Positions 17,322 through 27,266 are shown, counted from the stretch's first letter. The stretch: 64,000 nt of DNA from Kordia algicida OT-1 (GCF_000154725.1 NZ_DS544873.1:3757339-3821338); one strand, 5' to 3'. Notes: generated from the sequence alone by a model not told the origin. Numbers and translations are program-made.

Positions 17322-17338
17322 TTACGGGAATACCGTAA
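17322..17338. promoter_or_regulatory. Palindrome upstream of the orphan peptide gene, candidate operator
   Basis: TTACGG-GAATA-CCGTAA is a perfect 6-bp inverted repeat with a 5-nt spacer, about 52 nt before the ATG at 17391. It is nested with GGTATT-ACGGG-AATACC. A related box GGTATTTTGG recurs 31 bp downstream of GGTATTACGG. No T-tract follows, so an operator is more likely than a terminator. Confidence 0.35.
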
Positions 17339-17390
17339 GTCTTTGCGTAGGTATTTTGGTAAATTTAGTCTTTAACTAAAATATCATATT

Positions 17391-17561
17391 ATGAAAAAAA
17401 GAAACTTAAAAAAGTTGAGCTTAGACAAGAAAGTAATCAGTAGTCTTAAAACTGAGATTATCAAAGGGAAATTCAGGAGAGGTTCAGATAATCCAGATTG
17501 TAGCGGTGATACTGCAATTGTATACACTTGTCACGAGACATGCCATCAGCAAGAGCGATAA
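17391..17561 (+). CDS. Orphan class I lanthipeptide-like / natural-product precursor peptide (56 aa)
   Basis: Short gene encoding a peptide with a basic leader, MKKRNLKKLSLDKKVISSL, which fits the Bacteroidota natural-product leader pattern K-x-L-x-L-x-K-x-x-I-x-x-L. The C-terminal part (residues 31-56) carries three Cys (C37, C47, C51) and Ser/Thr at 32, 38, 41, 46 and 50, the residues needed for lanthionine rings. There is no Gly-Gly before the core, so the cleavage site is uncertain. No LanB, LanC, radical-SAM or peptidase gene lies nearby, so any maturation enzyme must be encoded elsewhere. It has an upstream palindrome and stands alone between a terminator and a convergent hydrolase gene. 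Confidence 0.75.
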   Translation: MKKRNLKKLSLDKKVISSLKTEIIKGKFRRGSDNPDCSGDTAIVYTCHETCHQQER

Positions 17562-17596
17562 AATGTACAGAAAAGTGAGCCTAAAAACTCACTTTT

Positions 17597-18445
17597 TTAT
17601 GCTTTAATAAAATTAAGTGTTGTTTGTACAACGTCTGTCAAATGGTTTGGTAAGCTTGTTTCGTTCCACGGATGACGCGCGCCAAATACATGATCGGCAT
17701 TTTCTATGAGATGCAATTTACTGTTAGGATTCCATTGATGGAGTTGTGTTGCTTCTGCTACCGAAACCGCAGGATCTGAAGTTCCATGAATGATGAAGTG
17801 CGGAATGTGTAAATTTTTGGTTGCGCTTTCAATATTCAAACGTTCTGAATTTGCTTGAAAATCTTCAAAAAACTGATAAAAATGTGGCATTTCTTGCTTC
17901 GTTCTACCATTTATCACATAATACACACCTGAATTTTTCCAGTCTTCCAACTTTTCTCCTTTCGGGAATCGTGATGCGTAATCAGAAACGCCTGCCCAAG
18001 AAATTACGTTTGAAATGTTACGTTCTTCTGCTGCTTTAATCGTGACAATTCCGCCACCGCGCGAATGTCCAATTAAGGAAATGTCTTGTGTGTTTGCTTC
18101 CGCAGAATGTTCAAAAGTGTCACTCACAAGATGATTGATGACATATTGTAAATCGTCCAACTCTTTGGTGTAATTATTTTCTCCGAACGCTTCCAAATCT
18201 GGAAAATCGATTGGTTGTTCTATAGTGCCGCCGTTGTGCGAAAAATTGAATTTTACGAAAAAGCAATCCGCTTTAGCGAACGCTTCTGCTACCAAATCCC
18301 ATGCGCCCCAATCTTTAAAACCTTTGTAACCGTGACAAAAAATGACCACAGGCTTCTGCTGATCGTTCTTTTTAAAAAAGTAATCAATTAGTATGCTTTT
18401 ATCGTTTTTACGCGTTAAAACGTTGTTTTTAAGCTTCTGTATCAT
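17597..18445 (-). CDS. Alpha/beta-hydrolase (dienelactone-hydrolase/acyl-peptidase-like)
   Basis: Cytoplasmic hydrolase of 282 aa with FCHGYKGFKDW (oxyanion region) near residue 36, nucleophile elbow GHSRGG with Ser128, acidic residue in HGTSDPAVSV, and His in ADHVFGARHPW. All three triad elements are visible. The ATG at 18487 would add 14 residues lying inside the upstream nuclease gene; the ATG at 18445, 2 nt after that gene's stop, is preferred. Probably cotranscribed with the AddB-like gene. Substrate unknown, ester or peptide bond. Confidence 0.85.
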   Translation of the reverse strand: MIQKLKNNVLTRKNDKSILIDYFFKKNDQQKPVVIFCHGYKGFKDWGAWDLVAEAFAKADCFFVKFNFSHNGGTIEQPIDFPDLEAFGENNYTKELDDLQYVINHLVSDTFEHSAEANTQDISLIGHSRGGGIVTIKAAEERNISNVISWAGVSDYASRFPKGEKLEDWKNSGVYYVINGRTKQEMPHFYQFFEDFQANSERLNIESATKNLHIPHFIIHGTSDPAVSVAEATQLHQWNPNSKLHLIENADHVFGARHPWNETSLPNHLTDVVQTTLNFIKA

Positions 18446-18447
18446 GT

Positions 18448-21213
18448 TTAGACTTCTTTTTCGGTGAATGGAATTTCCATATTGCAAATTTCGAGAATGA
18501 GTTGTTTCAACTCCACAACAAAATCATCTAAAGTTTCGGCAGTAATCAACTGATTTTTGTTGCGACTTCTTGCAGAATCTTTCGTTCCAAATTTTAAAAA
18601 TCCGCTTTGTAAATTTTTAAACGAAATAATTCCCGCTTCCGTTTCCTGCTGAAACGCCTGTTTTTGGTAAATCATGTATGCATACGCCAATACTTGAAAA
18701 CTTTTGCTGAATTTATAATCTTGCGTTAGCAAATCCCAATCGACAATTTCTACATCACCTTGCGACACTTTTCCCGTTTTATAATCTATAATACGCATAA
18801 CGCCATCAAGTTCGTCCACACGATCTACTTTTCCGCCAATATACACAGGGAAATCGAGTTCAGGAATGTCAACTTTAGCTTTTAAGGTTTGCTCTATTTG
18901 TAGAATTCGCAGTGTTTTTCCGCTTTTTAACGTTTGCAATTCTTGTTGTAAAAAGTTGGTCACATAACGTTTGGCAACATTGAAAATGATGAGGTTTTTT
19001 CCACGATGAATGTTTCCTTCTCCGTAGGTTTTCTTGAAGTTTTCAACGACTAATGGTTCCACATTTTTAAACATTGCTTTGATATCTTCTGTTGCGATAA
19101 TTTTTCCTTCAAAAGGTTTGTATAGCAACTCCAACGTATCATGTACAACGGTTCCAAGTGTATTAGCGGCAACGGTTTCTTCTACGGCTTCGTATTCGTT
19201 AATTCCTAGAATTTTTTGATAATAGAAATCTATCGGGTTTCGAATATAGGATGTCAATGCAGAAGGCGAAAAACCTTTGTTGGCAATGTCTTTCATACGC
19301 TTTTGCATGGAAGCTTCTTTTTGTACTTCCTGCATTTGATGCGTAATTTTTGGAACAGTCGGAATTACCACATTTTGCGTCAACGTATGATTTGGCATAT
19401 TGTAGGTTTCCAATTGCATTAAAAAACGACTTCGTTCGCCGCCATTTAATCCATCGGCTTCGGTATTGTATAATAAATATACGTTTTCGGCTCTGTGCAA
19501 CAATCGGTAAAAGTGATACGTATAAATCGCATCTTTTTCTTTATAGGTTGGTAAATTGAACTGTTTTTTGAGATCAAACGGAATAAATGAATTGTTGCTT
19601 TTTCCTGATGGTAAAATGCCTTCATTTACAGAGGAAAGAATCACGGTTTTAAAATCGAGTACGCGTGTTTCCAACATTCCCATTAATTGCAATCCTTGTA
19701 AGGGTTCGCCTTTAAAATCGAGCGTTTCTGTACTGATGATTTCTTTATACAGCGCTAGTAACGACTTAATATCTGTGATGTAATTGTGTTGTTTGGTTAA
19801 GTGTTGTAGTTGATTGAAAACTTCGTTGAAACGATATAAATATTCCAACGCCAATAAATGTTGCTCGCGATCTTCAATCAATTTTGTTTTTAAACGGCGA
19901 ATTAACGTTACACAATTTTGAATGGCGAGTTTTGGTTTATCGTTCCAATATGTAAAAAGCATTTCTGCAATGTCTTGTACGTGTTTTGGAAAACGCGCTA
20001 CAATGACTTCCGTACTTACGTAGATAATATTATTAGTCTGAATGTATTCTATAATATCTGCCGCCAAATTTTTGTCTTCTTGCTGAAATAATGGACGCAA
20101 ATTGGTGTCCGACAATACATTGATGATGTTTTTATAGTAAAAAGTATCGTTTCTGTGATGTTCCTGGAGAATGTATAAATTGTTAAAGGTTGTCGCAAGT
20201 GGAATGTCTTTTAGTGGAAATCCCATCGTAATATTTAAGCGTTCTATTTCTTGCGGAAGCGAATTTAAACAAGGAATTAATAATTGTTCATCACCTAAAA
20301 CCACAGCAACATCTTGCAACGTTTCGTCTTGTTTCTGTAAGGTTTGAAGAATCTCTCCAATATATTTTGCTTGCGTAACGTTTTTTGGAATACCTATGAT
20401 GTCAATATTTTTTTTGGATGAAAAATTATTGGCTACCCAAGAAAAATCATGCTTCTGGAAATAATTCCATTCATATCTGTGACGACGTAAAAACAAACTG
20501 GCATCGTGTTCAGGATCGTCAAAAAATACATGATCGGTGTCCCATAAAATTTCTGCCAAACCGACTTCTAGAAACTCTTGAATAATCTTTTCTTCGGCAG
20601 TATTTAAGGCATTAAAACCAATAAAATAATGTTTTTTATCTTCGTTTTTCTGCAAATAAAACTCCAAACTATCTACAGCTTCCCTGTATACCAAACCTTG
20701 GTAGGCAATTCCTTTTTGCGTAATTCTATTGGTAAGCGCGCCGTAATAATGCTCTAGCTTGTCCCAAAATTTCAAATAATTATTCATTAAGTCGCTAGGT
20801 TCTTTGTCTGGCGACCATTGTTGAATTCTTTGAATGGCACTTAAATAATTAAATATATCCTTATGGGAAATTAAATACCGATCAATTTCGTTGAAATCCT
20901 GCAATAGTATTTGTGCCCATTTGGAAAAGGAATCAAATGGTTCTTGTGCATCTTTTGGTGTGAGTTCTTTGTAAACTGTGTAAAATTCAAAAAGTAATTC
21001 GGTATTACTTACGGAAGTATATCCTGAGATTTCTTCTACCAATTCTTCAATACTGAGAATATTTGGTGCAAAGGATGTTTTTTGAATTTGTTGCGAAAGT
21101 TCGTGTTTTAGGAAGACACCTGCTCTTTTGCTAGGCAATACCAACGTAAGATTGCTGATATTGGTATTGTTTTCTAAAATATAATGAACAACATGCGACA
21201 GGAATGACTTCAT
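18448..21213 (-). CDS. AddB-like PD-(D/E)XK nuclease/helicase-fold subunit
   Basis: Protein of 921 aa with an N-terminal inactivated helicase-like part (LVLPSKRAGVFL near residue 24) and a C-terminal RecB-type nuclease domain: PSALTSYIRNPIDFYYQ, GTVVHDTLE, D800 in KVDRVDEL, and D810-Y-K812 in IIDYKTGK, followed by the Q/Y motif FQVLAYAYMIY. This is the AddB half of AddAB/RecBCD-type machines that resect double-strand breaks. The matching AddA-like gene lies 3 kb upstream in transcription order (24101-27244), separated by kbl and ompA. I see no four-Cys iron-sulfur pattern of classic AddB. Confidence 0.85.
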   Translation of the reverse strand: MKSFLSHVVHYILENNTNISNLTLVLPSKRAGVFLKHELSQQIQKTSFAPNILSIEELVEEISGYTSVSNTELLFEFYTVYKELTPKDAQEPFDSFSKWAQILLQDFNEIDRYLISHKDIFNYLSAIQRIQQWSPDKEPSDLMNNYLKFWDKLEHYYGALTNRITQKGIAYQGLVYREAVDSLEFYLQKNEDKKHYFIGFNALNTAEEKIIQEFLEVGLAEILWDTDHVFFDDPEHDASLFLRRHRYEWNYFQKHDFSWVANNFSSKKNIDIIGIPKNVTQAKYIGEILQTLQKQDETLQDVAVVLGDEQLLIPCLNSLPQEIERLNITMGFPLKDIPLATTFNNLYILQEHHRNDTFYYKNIINVLSDTNLRPLFQQEDKNLAADIIEYIQTNNIIYVSTEVIVARFPKHVQDIAEMLFTYWNDKPKLAIQNCVTLIRRLKTKLIEDREQHLLALEYLYRFNEVFNQLQHLTKQHNYITDIKSLLALYKEIISTETLDFKGEPLQGLQLMGMLETRVLDFKTVILSSVNEGILPSGKSNNSFIPFDLKKQFNLPTYKEKDAIYTYHFYRLLHRAENVYLLYNTEADGLNGGERSRFLMQLETYNMPNHTLTQNVVIPTVPKITHQMQEVQKEASMQKRMKDIANKGFSPSALTSYIRNPIDFYYQKILGINEYEAVEETVAANTLGTVVHDTLELLYKPFEGKIIATEDIKAMFKNVEPLVVENFKKTYGEGNIHRGKNLIIFNVAKRYVTNFLQQELQTLKSGKTLRILQIEQTLKAKVDIPELDFPVYIGGKVDRVDELDGVMRIIDYKTGKVSQGDVEIVDWDLLTQDYKFSKSFQVLAYAYMIYQKQAFQQETEAGIISFKNLQSGFLKFGTKDSARSRNKNQLITAETLDDFVVELKQLILEICNMEIPFTEKEV

Positions 21214-21219
21214 GTTGTA

Positions 21220-21254
21220 AAAATAAAAAAACGCCTCGATATATCGAGGCGTTT
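21220..21254 (-). terminator. Intrinsic terminator of ompA
   Basis: Perfect palindrome, 13 bp per arm (AAACGCCTCGATA / TATCGAGGCGTTT), followed on the minus strand by a T-rich run. It lies between the ompA stop at 21285 and the nuclease start at 21213. Confidence 0.9.
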
Positions 21255-21284
21255 CTTATGAAGTTTATTTTGAAAGGGAATTAA

Positions 21285-22658
21285 TTAGTTCTTTACTAAT
21301 TTGATTTCAACTCTTCTGTTTTGAGCTCTTCCTTTTCTTGTTCTGTTTGAAGCGATAGGCTCGTTTTCACCGTATCCGATAGCAGTAAATTTGTTACTTA
21401 ATTTTGACTCTAAGTAAGACTTAACTGCATTTGCTCTCTTTTCAGATAACTTTTGGTTTAGAGAATCAGATCCAACGCTATCAGTGTGACCACCAATTGT
21501 GAATTCTTCAGCTGGGAAACCTTTAATTAACTCAACGATCTTGTTTAAGATTTCGTAAGTTTCTTGCTTGAAAGAATCTTTTCCTGAGTTGAAGTATACT
21601 GTTCTAGCTAAGTTATCTAACTCAGTGATTTCGATTTCAGTCATTCTTGGAATTGGAGGACATCCGTCATTCTCAGCAACACCAGCTACTTCTGGACATC
21701 TGTCATCTTTGTCTAATACTCCGTCACCGTCTTTGTCAGTCCATGGGCATCCTTTGTTTGCAGATGGACCAGCTTCGTTAGGACAGTTATCTTTAGCGTC
21801 AGTGATTCCGTCACCATCAGCATCAGGACATCCGTTCATTGCAGCAGTACCTGCTACTTCTGGACAGTCATCTTTAGCATCAGCGATTCCGTCACCGTCA
21901 GTATCAGGACATCCGTTTAATGCAGCTAAACCTGCAGTATCAGGACAGTCATCTTTACTATCTTCGATTCCGTCACCGTCAGTATCAGGACATCCGTTGA
22001 ATTCTGGTAATCCTTTTACGTCTGGACAAGCATCGTCTTTGTCATAAATTCCATCTTCGTCAGTATCTTTTCCACCAAATTTGATAGCAATACCTGCCAT
22101 GTGTTGGAAGTGAGGAGCTAAATAATCCTCGAAAGAATGCTTATAAGTAGATTGTAAGTTAAATGCAATGTTTTCTGTAAACCAGTAGTTGAAACCTAAA
22201 CCTCCGTTTACTGTTCCTGCTCCGATATCATCAACCCAAGTGTAACCACCACCAACTTCTAAATATGGATCAAATTTACCCATGTCGTAAAGTTCGTTAA
22301 TGTTGTACTTGATAAGTGCGTCGAATCCGTAGTAAGTTAAATCTTCTACTTTTACATCTCCGTACTTTTCGATTCTGTTAACAGAACCTCTTGCTCCAAC
22401 AGAAAATCCGTCTCCTACATATTTAGAAACGCTGATTGAAGAAAGTGTTGGTAGGATGTTATAGTGGTCTCCTACATTGAAGTATTCGTCAAACCACTTT
22501 CCTGTAATACCAGCTGCTTCCATATCATTTGTTGGATAGAAGTCAACAGCATTAACGGCAATGTTAATTTGCCAAGGGTTATTTTCGTCTTGAGCTTTTA
22601 CGTTGCTGAATCCTACTACAAGCAACAAAGCAACTAAAAATCTGCTAAGATGTTTCAT
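21285..22658 (-). CDS. OmpA-family outer-membrane protein with thrombospondin type 3 repeats
   Basis: Exported protein of 457 aa: signal peptide (residues 1-22, ending KAQ), an N-terminal beta-barrel of about 170 residues, a linker of about five calcium-binding TSP3 repeats of the pattern DxDGDGIxDxxDxCP (about 195-330), and a C-terminal peptidoglycan-binding OmpA domain (about 345-455; TIGGHTDSVGSDSLNQKLSEKR). It anchors the outer membrane to peptidoglycan. It has a strong promoter with both -33 and -7 elements and a perfect terminator, consistent with very high expression as one of the major outer-membrane proteins. Confidence 0.94.
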   Translation of the reverse strand: MKHLSRFLVALLLVVGFSNVKAQDENNPWQINIAVNAVDFYPTNDMEAAGITGKWFDEYFNVGDHYNILPTLSSISVSKYVGDGFSVGARGSVNRIEKYGDVKVEDLTYYGFDALIKYNINELYDMGKFDPYLEVGGGYTWVDDIGAGTVNGGLGFNYWFTENIAFNLQSTYKHSFEDYLAPHFQHMAGIAIKFGGKDTDEDGIYDKDDACPDVKGLPEFNGCPDTDGDGIEDSKDDCPDTAGLAALNGCPDTDGDGIADAKDDCPEVAGTAAMNGCPDADGDGITDAKDNCPNEAGPSANKGCPWTDKDGDGVLDKDDRCPEVAGVAENDGCPPIPRMTEIEITELDNLARTVYFNSGKDSFKQETYEILNKIVELIKGFPAEEFTIGGHTDSVGSDSLNQKLSEKRANAVKSYLESKLSNKFTAIGYGENEPIASNRTRKGRAQNRRVEIKLVKN

Positions 22659-22694
22659 GTTTTAATTATTTAATTTTAAGTGTTAATTAAAGGA

Positions 22695-22725
22695 CAAATG
22701 TAAGTTGTTAATACTTATTAACAAA
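22695..22725 (-). promoter_or_regulatory. ompA promoter, -33 and -7 elements
   Basis: On the minus strand TTTG (22725-22722) is followed after 19 nt by TACATTTG (22702-22695), matching the Bacteroidota TTG-N19-TAnnTTTG consensus. Leader of about 30 nt to the ATG. A second TATATTTG match lies further upstream near 22732. Confidence 0.75.
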
Positions 22726-22780
22726 GACAAATATATTAATTTTTTTAGAATCCATTAAGAAATATGTGTATTTAAACTTT

Positions 22781-23974
22781 TTAAATCACTTTTAATTCTT
22801 TTCCAATCTCTGTAAACGCAGCGATAGCTTTGTCTAAGTGTTCTTTGGTATGCGCCGCAGATAACTGCACTCGTATCCTTGCTTTTTCTTTTGGAACTAC
22901 TGGATAGAAGAACCCAATTACGTAGATTCCCTTTTCCAGGAGCTTATCTGCCATTATTTGTGACAGTTTTGCATCGTATAGCATTACAGGTACAATTGCA
23001 GAATCGCCATCTACAATATCAAAGCCTGCATTTTTGATTCCTTTTTTGAAATATTCGGTGTTGTCTGCCAATTTATCACGCAAAGTAGTATCATTTTCTA
23101 ACATTTCAAATACTTTGATAGATGCACCAACAATGGCAGGTGCTAAAGAGTTAGAGAATAAATACGGTCTTGATCGCTGACGTAATATTTCAATGATTTC
23201 TTTTTTTCCGGTGGTATATCCGCCCATGGCGCCACCCATAGCTTTTCCAAGTGTTCCTGTAATGATGTCAATTTTGCCCATTACATTTTTTTCTTCAAGC
23301 GTTCCGCGACCTGTTTCACCAATAAAACCAGTGGCGTGACATTCGTCAATCATTATCATAGCATCATATTTTTCTGCTAAGACTGCAATTTCGTCCAATG
23401 GCGCTACCAATCCGTCCATAGAGAAAACTCCATCCGTTACAATGATTTTAAATCGTGCGCCATCTGCATTGGCTTGTTGCAATTGCTTTTCCAAGTCTGC
23501 CATGTCGTTATTTTGGTAACGATAACGCGCCGCTTTACACAAACGAACACCATCTATGATAGATGCATGATTGAGTGAATCAGAGATGATAGCATCTTCT
23601 TTCGTAAGCAATGGTTCAAAAACACCACCATTAGCATCAAATGCAGCTGCATATAAAATGGTATCTTCCGTACCGTAATAATCTGCTATTTTTTGTTCGA
23701 GCGTTTTGTGAATATCTTGCGTTCCACAAATAAAACGAACAGAAGACATTCCAAAACCGTGCGTGTCCATCGTATCTTTTGCTGCCTGAATTACCTCAGG
23801 ATGCGACGATAAACCTAAGTAGTTGTTCGCGCAAAAATTAATGACAGTTTCTCCAGTGTTTATAGTAATTTCAGCTCCTTGCGCCGAAGTGATGACACGT
23901 TCTTTTTTGTAAAGTCCAGCATCTTTAATTTCTTGAAGTTCTTTTTGTAAGTGTTGTTGTATACTTCCGTACAT
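22781..23974 (-). CDS. kbl: Glycine C-acetyltransferase (2-amino-3-ketobutyrate CoA ligase)
   Basis: PLP enzyme of 397 aa of the alpha-oxoamine synthase family. It converts 2-amino-3-ketobutyrate and CoA to glycine and acetyl-CoA in threonine breakdown. PLP-site residues are visible: D210 and H213 in IDECHATG and the Schiff-base K244 in [15 protein letters not shown]. Length and the opening [23 protein letters not shown]-like region fit Kbl better than BioF or serine palmitoyltransferase. It is a single gene with its own -7 element; ompA follows after about 120 bp. Confidence 0.92.
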   Translation of the reverse strand: MYGSIQQHLQKELQEIKDAGLYKKERVITSAQGAEITINTGETVINFCANNYLGLSSHPEVIQAAKDTMDTHGFGMSSVRFICGTQDIHKTLEQKIADYYGTEDTILYAAAFDANGGVFEPLLTKEDAIISDSLNHASIIDGVRLCKAARYRYQNNDMADLEKQLQQANADGARFKIIVTDGVFSMDGLVAPLDEIAVLAEKYDAMIMIDECHATGFIGETGRGTLEEKNVMGKIDIITGTLGKAMGGAMGGYTTGKKEIIEILRQRSRPYLFSNSLAPAIVGASIKVFEMLENDTTLRDKLADNTEYFKKGIKNAGFDIVDGDSAIVPVMLYDAKLSQIMADKLLEKGIYVIGFFYPVVPKEKARIRVQLSAAHTKEHLDKAIAAFTEIGKELKVI

Positions 23975-23991
23975 GGTTGTTTGATTTTAGA

Positions 23992-23999
23992 CAAAAATA
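23992..23999 (-). promoter_or_regulatory. -7 element of kbl
   Basis: TATTTTTG on the minus strand, 17 nt before the ATG at 23974. Confidence 0.45.
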
Positions 24000-24100
24000 G
24001 TTACGATTTTTGAGTTATACCATTTATAAATTGAATTTACTGCAATAAAAACTACTTTTTCGACTTATTTTTTAGAATTAATTCAAAATAATACCTCGTA

Positions 24101-27100
24101 TTATATATATTTTACAACAATTTCTTCGTTGATGTACAGCAAGATTTTTTTCGTTACCACAAAATCCATTTCAATTAATGTATCGGCATATTCATATATT
24201 TTTTCTACGTAAAATGGATCGTGTTTTCCTGTTTTGTAGTCAATAATGATGGTTTCGTTGTTCGGATTGACCACAATTCTATCAGGGCGCAATATTGTTC
24301 CATTGCTTGAAATGATATCTTTTTCGTTGTATACTGTGTTATCTTGATGAAAATATGGCGCAATTTCAGTATGATTTACCACACGATTGATGCTTTCTGC
24401 AAGCTTTTCACGTTGTTGCTCGTCAATGATTCCTTTGCTAATGTATTCGTCCAACACAAAATCTATATCAGAAGGATATTTTATTTGCGCCAATACATCG
24501 TGAATTAGGTTTCCTTTTTCAATGGCTTCTTCCTGCGACGTGTCCCACAACAAACCTTGTTGGGTCATTAAATGCAAGTTGTGATCTTCTTTGGCTGTGC
24601 TTATAAATTTTTCTTGTTTGATGGTGTGAATTCCTTCGGAGTTGTCCGCTTCCGCGAGATTGTTCTCAGATTCCCCAAAAGTATAAGAGGAAATTTCATT
24701 ATCCCAGCGTTCCAATTGTTTTAAGTAATTGATGAATAATCCTGAAAATGTTTGCAGTCGTTCGTTTCCATTGCGATCTACATCTTTTTTGGTAATCACA
24801 TGCAATTGCTGTACAGGACGCGTAAACGCTACATAGAGGATGTTGAAATTATCTAATTCTAACTGCGATTGACGTTCTTGATACAGCGTTTCACCCAATT
24901 CGCCATATTCCTGAATGGAACTGTTTAAATTTAAATACGCTTCTTCAAAACCATTAAAATCTTCTGCATTGATTGGATACCAGAGTTTAGGCTCAATTTC
25001 TTTGTAAATATCAGTGTTTGCAAATGGAAAAATCACAACAGGGAATTCCAAACCTTTCGATTTGTGAATCGTCATAATTTGCACCGCATTTTCCGAGCCT
25101 GATGCTATGATACTTAAGTGATTCTTTTTCTTTTCCCAATGTTCTAGAAAACCTGCAAAACCGAGTTGTTTTTTTTGCGTGTATTCCAATACAAAATCTA
25201 GAAAAAATTGTACATATGCGTCTGATTTGTCGGTTAAATGGAATGCACGCACGCAATATTCTACCGCTTCGTATAATGATAATTGCAAGAAATAAGTAAA
25301 GTCAAAATCAAAGTCTAAAGCGTCAAATAATACTTCTGGATCTTGCTTTACGTGTGTTTTCAAAAAATCGTGCGTATTTGAAATCACGAGTTTTTCTGTT
25401 GCCAAATAGTTTAACAAATGCAGTTTGACTTCGTTGTTTTTTGGTTGAATTGCCAACCGAAGAATATCATTGATAAATTGTACAGCTCGCGAACGTTTGA
25501 TGAGTAACGTTTCTGAAGAAATTATCGGAATTTCCTTTGATGACAACAGATCAGCAATGGCAATTCCTTCGCTTTTTCGGCGTGTTAGTACGCAAATGTC
25601 TTTGTATTTAAATCCTTTTTGAAGGGTTTCTTCAATTTTTTCGATTACTTTTTCAGGAATAATCTCAAATTCTTCTTCTACTGTTTTTGCTTCTACAAAC
25701 TCAAATGACAGAAAACCACCTTTTTTATGGTTGGTTTCTTGAAAACTTCCATTTTTATAGATATCTATGTAATTCTCTTGATGAAAAAACTGTGAAATGT
25801 GCGGAAAGAAACCATTGTTAAAGTTGATAATTTCGTCGTAACTGCGATAATTTCTTGGCAATTCAATCTTTTTATCTTGAACGAAAAAAGGATTTTCTCC
25901 ATGAGACAGCTTGATAAATTGTTCTGCTTTTCCGCCACGCCAGCGATATATAGATTGTTTTGCATCGCCAACAATGGTAAGCGTTCCGCCTTTTCCTTCG
26001 GCGGTTTGCGTTTGGAGTTTGTTTGAAATTAACGGAATTAGGTTTTCCCATTGCATTTCAGACGTATCTTGAAATTCGTCAATAAAATAGTGTTTGTATT
26101 TTTCGCCCAAACGCTCATAAATAAATGGCGCAGGTTCATCTTTTATCGTTTCACTGATTAAAGTGTTAAATTCAGAAATTAATAATAAATTTTGTTCTTC
26201 TTTTATGGTTTCCAGCTCTTGCTGAATGGCGTTTAGTACTGAAAGCGGCGTTGTATTTTTATAGAAATTCTTTAAAAAACTGAGTTCGTACACGTTTTCT
26301 TTACAACTCAGATATATTTCGTTTAATTGTGGTAATAAAGCATCAATTGTGGATGCTTTCGCAGGATCTAATGCTTTTTTATAGACATTTCCATTTGCTA
26401 AACTTTCGCCCAATTTGTTTCCGTACAGGCTTTTTTCATTGAAATCTTTATCAGCAATTTTCTTGAAATGATTTGGCAAGGTTTTTCGTAGAAAATCTTC
26501 AAATTCCAATCCTGCATTTTGAATCAATTCTAAAACCGTTTGTCCTGCTTTAGCGAGTTCTTCGGAAGTCGTGTTTATTTTTGTTTTGAGCAACGTTTTC
26601 AATGCGCTAAAATCTTCAAGAATTTTGTCTTTTAGCTTCCACAGATGTGGTTTTTCGTTTTCATTCAACAGTAATTTGGCAATTTTATTCAAGTCGAACG
26701 AAATATCCCAACTTTTATCATCATCGGCTTTTTCTAGTGCATATTCAATCAATACATCCGAAATGAGTTTGTCTTCTCCAGCTTTTGAAATGAGTTGATC
26801 TACGGCTTCATTTAGTAAAGCGTCTGTGTCCAATTCCACTTCAAAATTCAACGGAAGCTTTAAATCATACGCAAATGTTCTGATGACACTGTGCGTAAAT
26901 TTATCGATTGTAGACACTTCAAAAAAAGCATAATTATGTAAGATGCTTTTTAAGACGTCTTTCGATTTTTGTTGTAATTGTGCCGGATGCAGCTTTAAAT
27001 CTTCTGCCAATTCTACAAACATCGGCGAATTTTTACTTGCTTCATCAAACGCAAAAAGATTTAAATTTTGAATGATTCTAGCTTTCATTTCGGCGACAGC

Positions 27101-27244
27101 TTTATTGGTAAAAGTCACTGCCAGAATTTGCTTATACGTGTCTTTTTGAACAGATTTTAGAAGAATACGCAAATAGTCTTTAACGAGTGTATAGGTTTTT
27201 CCCGAACCCGCAGAGGCGTTATAAATGATAAAAGGTGTAGACAC
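24101..27244 (-). CDS. AddA/RecB-like UvrD-family helicase-nuclease
   Basis: Protein of 1047 aa. Helicase motifs: Walker A NASAGSGKT (residues 9-17), Walker B-like FIDEFQDTSEMQW, VGDAKQSIYRWRGG, TIHKSKGLEFPVVIF and LYVAFTRPVQQL. A C-terminal PD-(D/E)XK nuclease follows (RPDRIVV then IIIDYKTGK). It is the motor subunit of an AddAB-type double-strand-break resection complex, partner of the protein at 18448-21213. The reading frame stays open to 27439, but that part overlaps the peptide gene and its terminator. A TATCTTTG promoter element at 27267-27274 and a GTG at 27244 giving M-S-T-P-F before the Walker A loop support the GTG start. Confidence 0.85.
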   Translation of the reverse strand: MSTPFIIYNASAGSGKTYTLVKDYLRILLKSVQKDTYKQILAVTFTNKAVAEMKARIIQNLNLFAFDEASKNSPMFVELAEDLKLHPAQLQQKSKDVLKSILHNYAFFEVSTIDKFTHSVIRTFAYDLKLPLNFEVELDTDALLNEAVDQLISKAGEDKLISDVLIEYALEKADDDKSWDISFDLNKIAKLLLNENEKPHLWKLKDKILEDFSALKTLLKTKINTTSEELAKAGQTVLELIQNAGLEFEDFLRKTLPNHFKKIADKDFNEKSLYGNKLGESLANGNVYKKALDPAKASTIDALLPQLNEIYLSCKENVYELSFLKNFYKNTTPLSVLNAIQQELETIKEEQNLLLISEFNTLISETIKDEPAPFIYERLGEKYKHYFIDEFQDTSEMQWENLIPLISNKLQTQTAEGKGGTLTIVGDAKQSIYRWRGGKAEQFIKLSHGENPFFVQDKKIELPRNYRSYDEIINFNNGFFPHISQFFHQENYIDIYKNGSFQETNHKKGGFLSFEFVEAKTVEEEFEIIPEKVIEKIEETLQKGFKYKDICVLTRRKSEGIAIADLLSSKEIPIISSETLLIKRSRAVQFINDILRLAIQPKNNEVKLHLLNYLATEKLVISNTHDFLKTHVKQDPEVLFDALDFDFDFTYFLQLSLYEAVEYCVRAFHLTDKSDAYVQFFLDFVLEYTQKKQLGFAGFLEHWEKKKNHLSIIASGSENAVQIMTIHKSKGLEFPVVIFPFANTDIYKEIEPKLWYPINAEDFNGFEEAYLNLNSSIQEYGELGETLYQERQSQLELDNFNILYVAFTRPVQQLHVITKKDVDRNGNERLQTFSGLFINYLKQLERWDNEISSYTFGESENNLAEADNSEGIHTIKQEKFISTAKEDHNLHLMTQQGLLWDTSQEEAIEKGNLIHDVLAQIKYPSDIDFVLDEYISKGIIDEQQREKLAESINRVVNHTEIAPYFHQDNTVYNEKDIISSNGTILRPDRIVVNPNNETIIIDYKTGKHDPFYVEKIYEYADTLIEMDFVVTKKILLYINEEIVVKYI

Positions 27245-27266
27245 AAAAGGTTTTTTAAGCTTCTCA

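Noticed and set aside
21568-22047. 159-codon plus-strand frame opposite ompA
   Set aside because: Repetitive Ser/Pro composition is the mirror of the TSP3 calcium-binding repeats on the coding strand.
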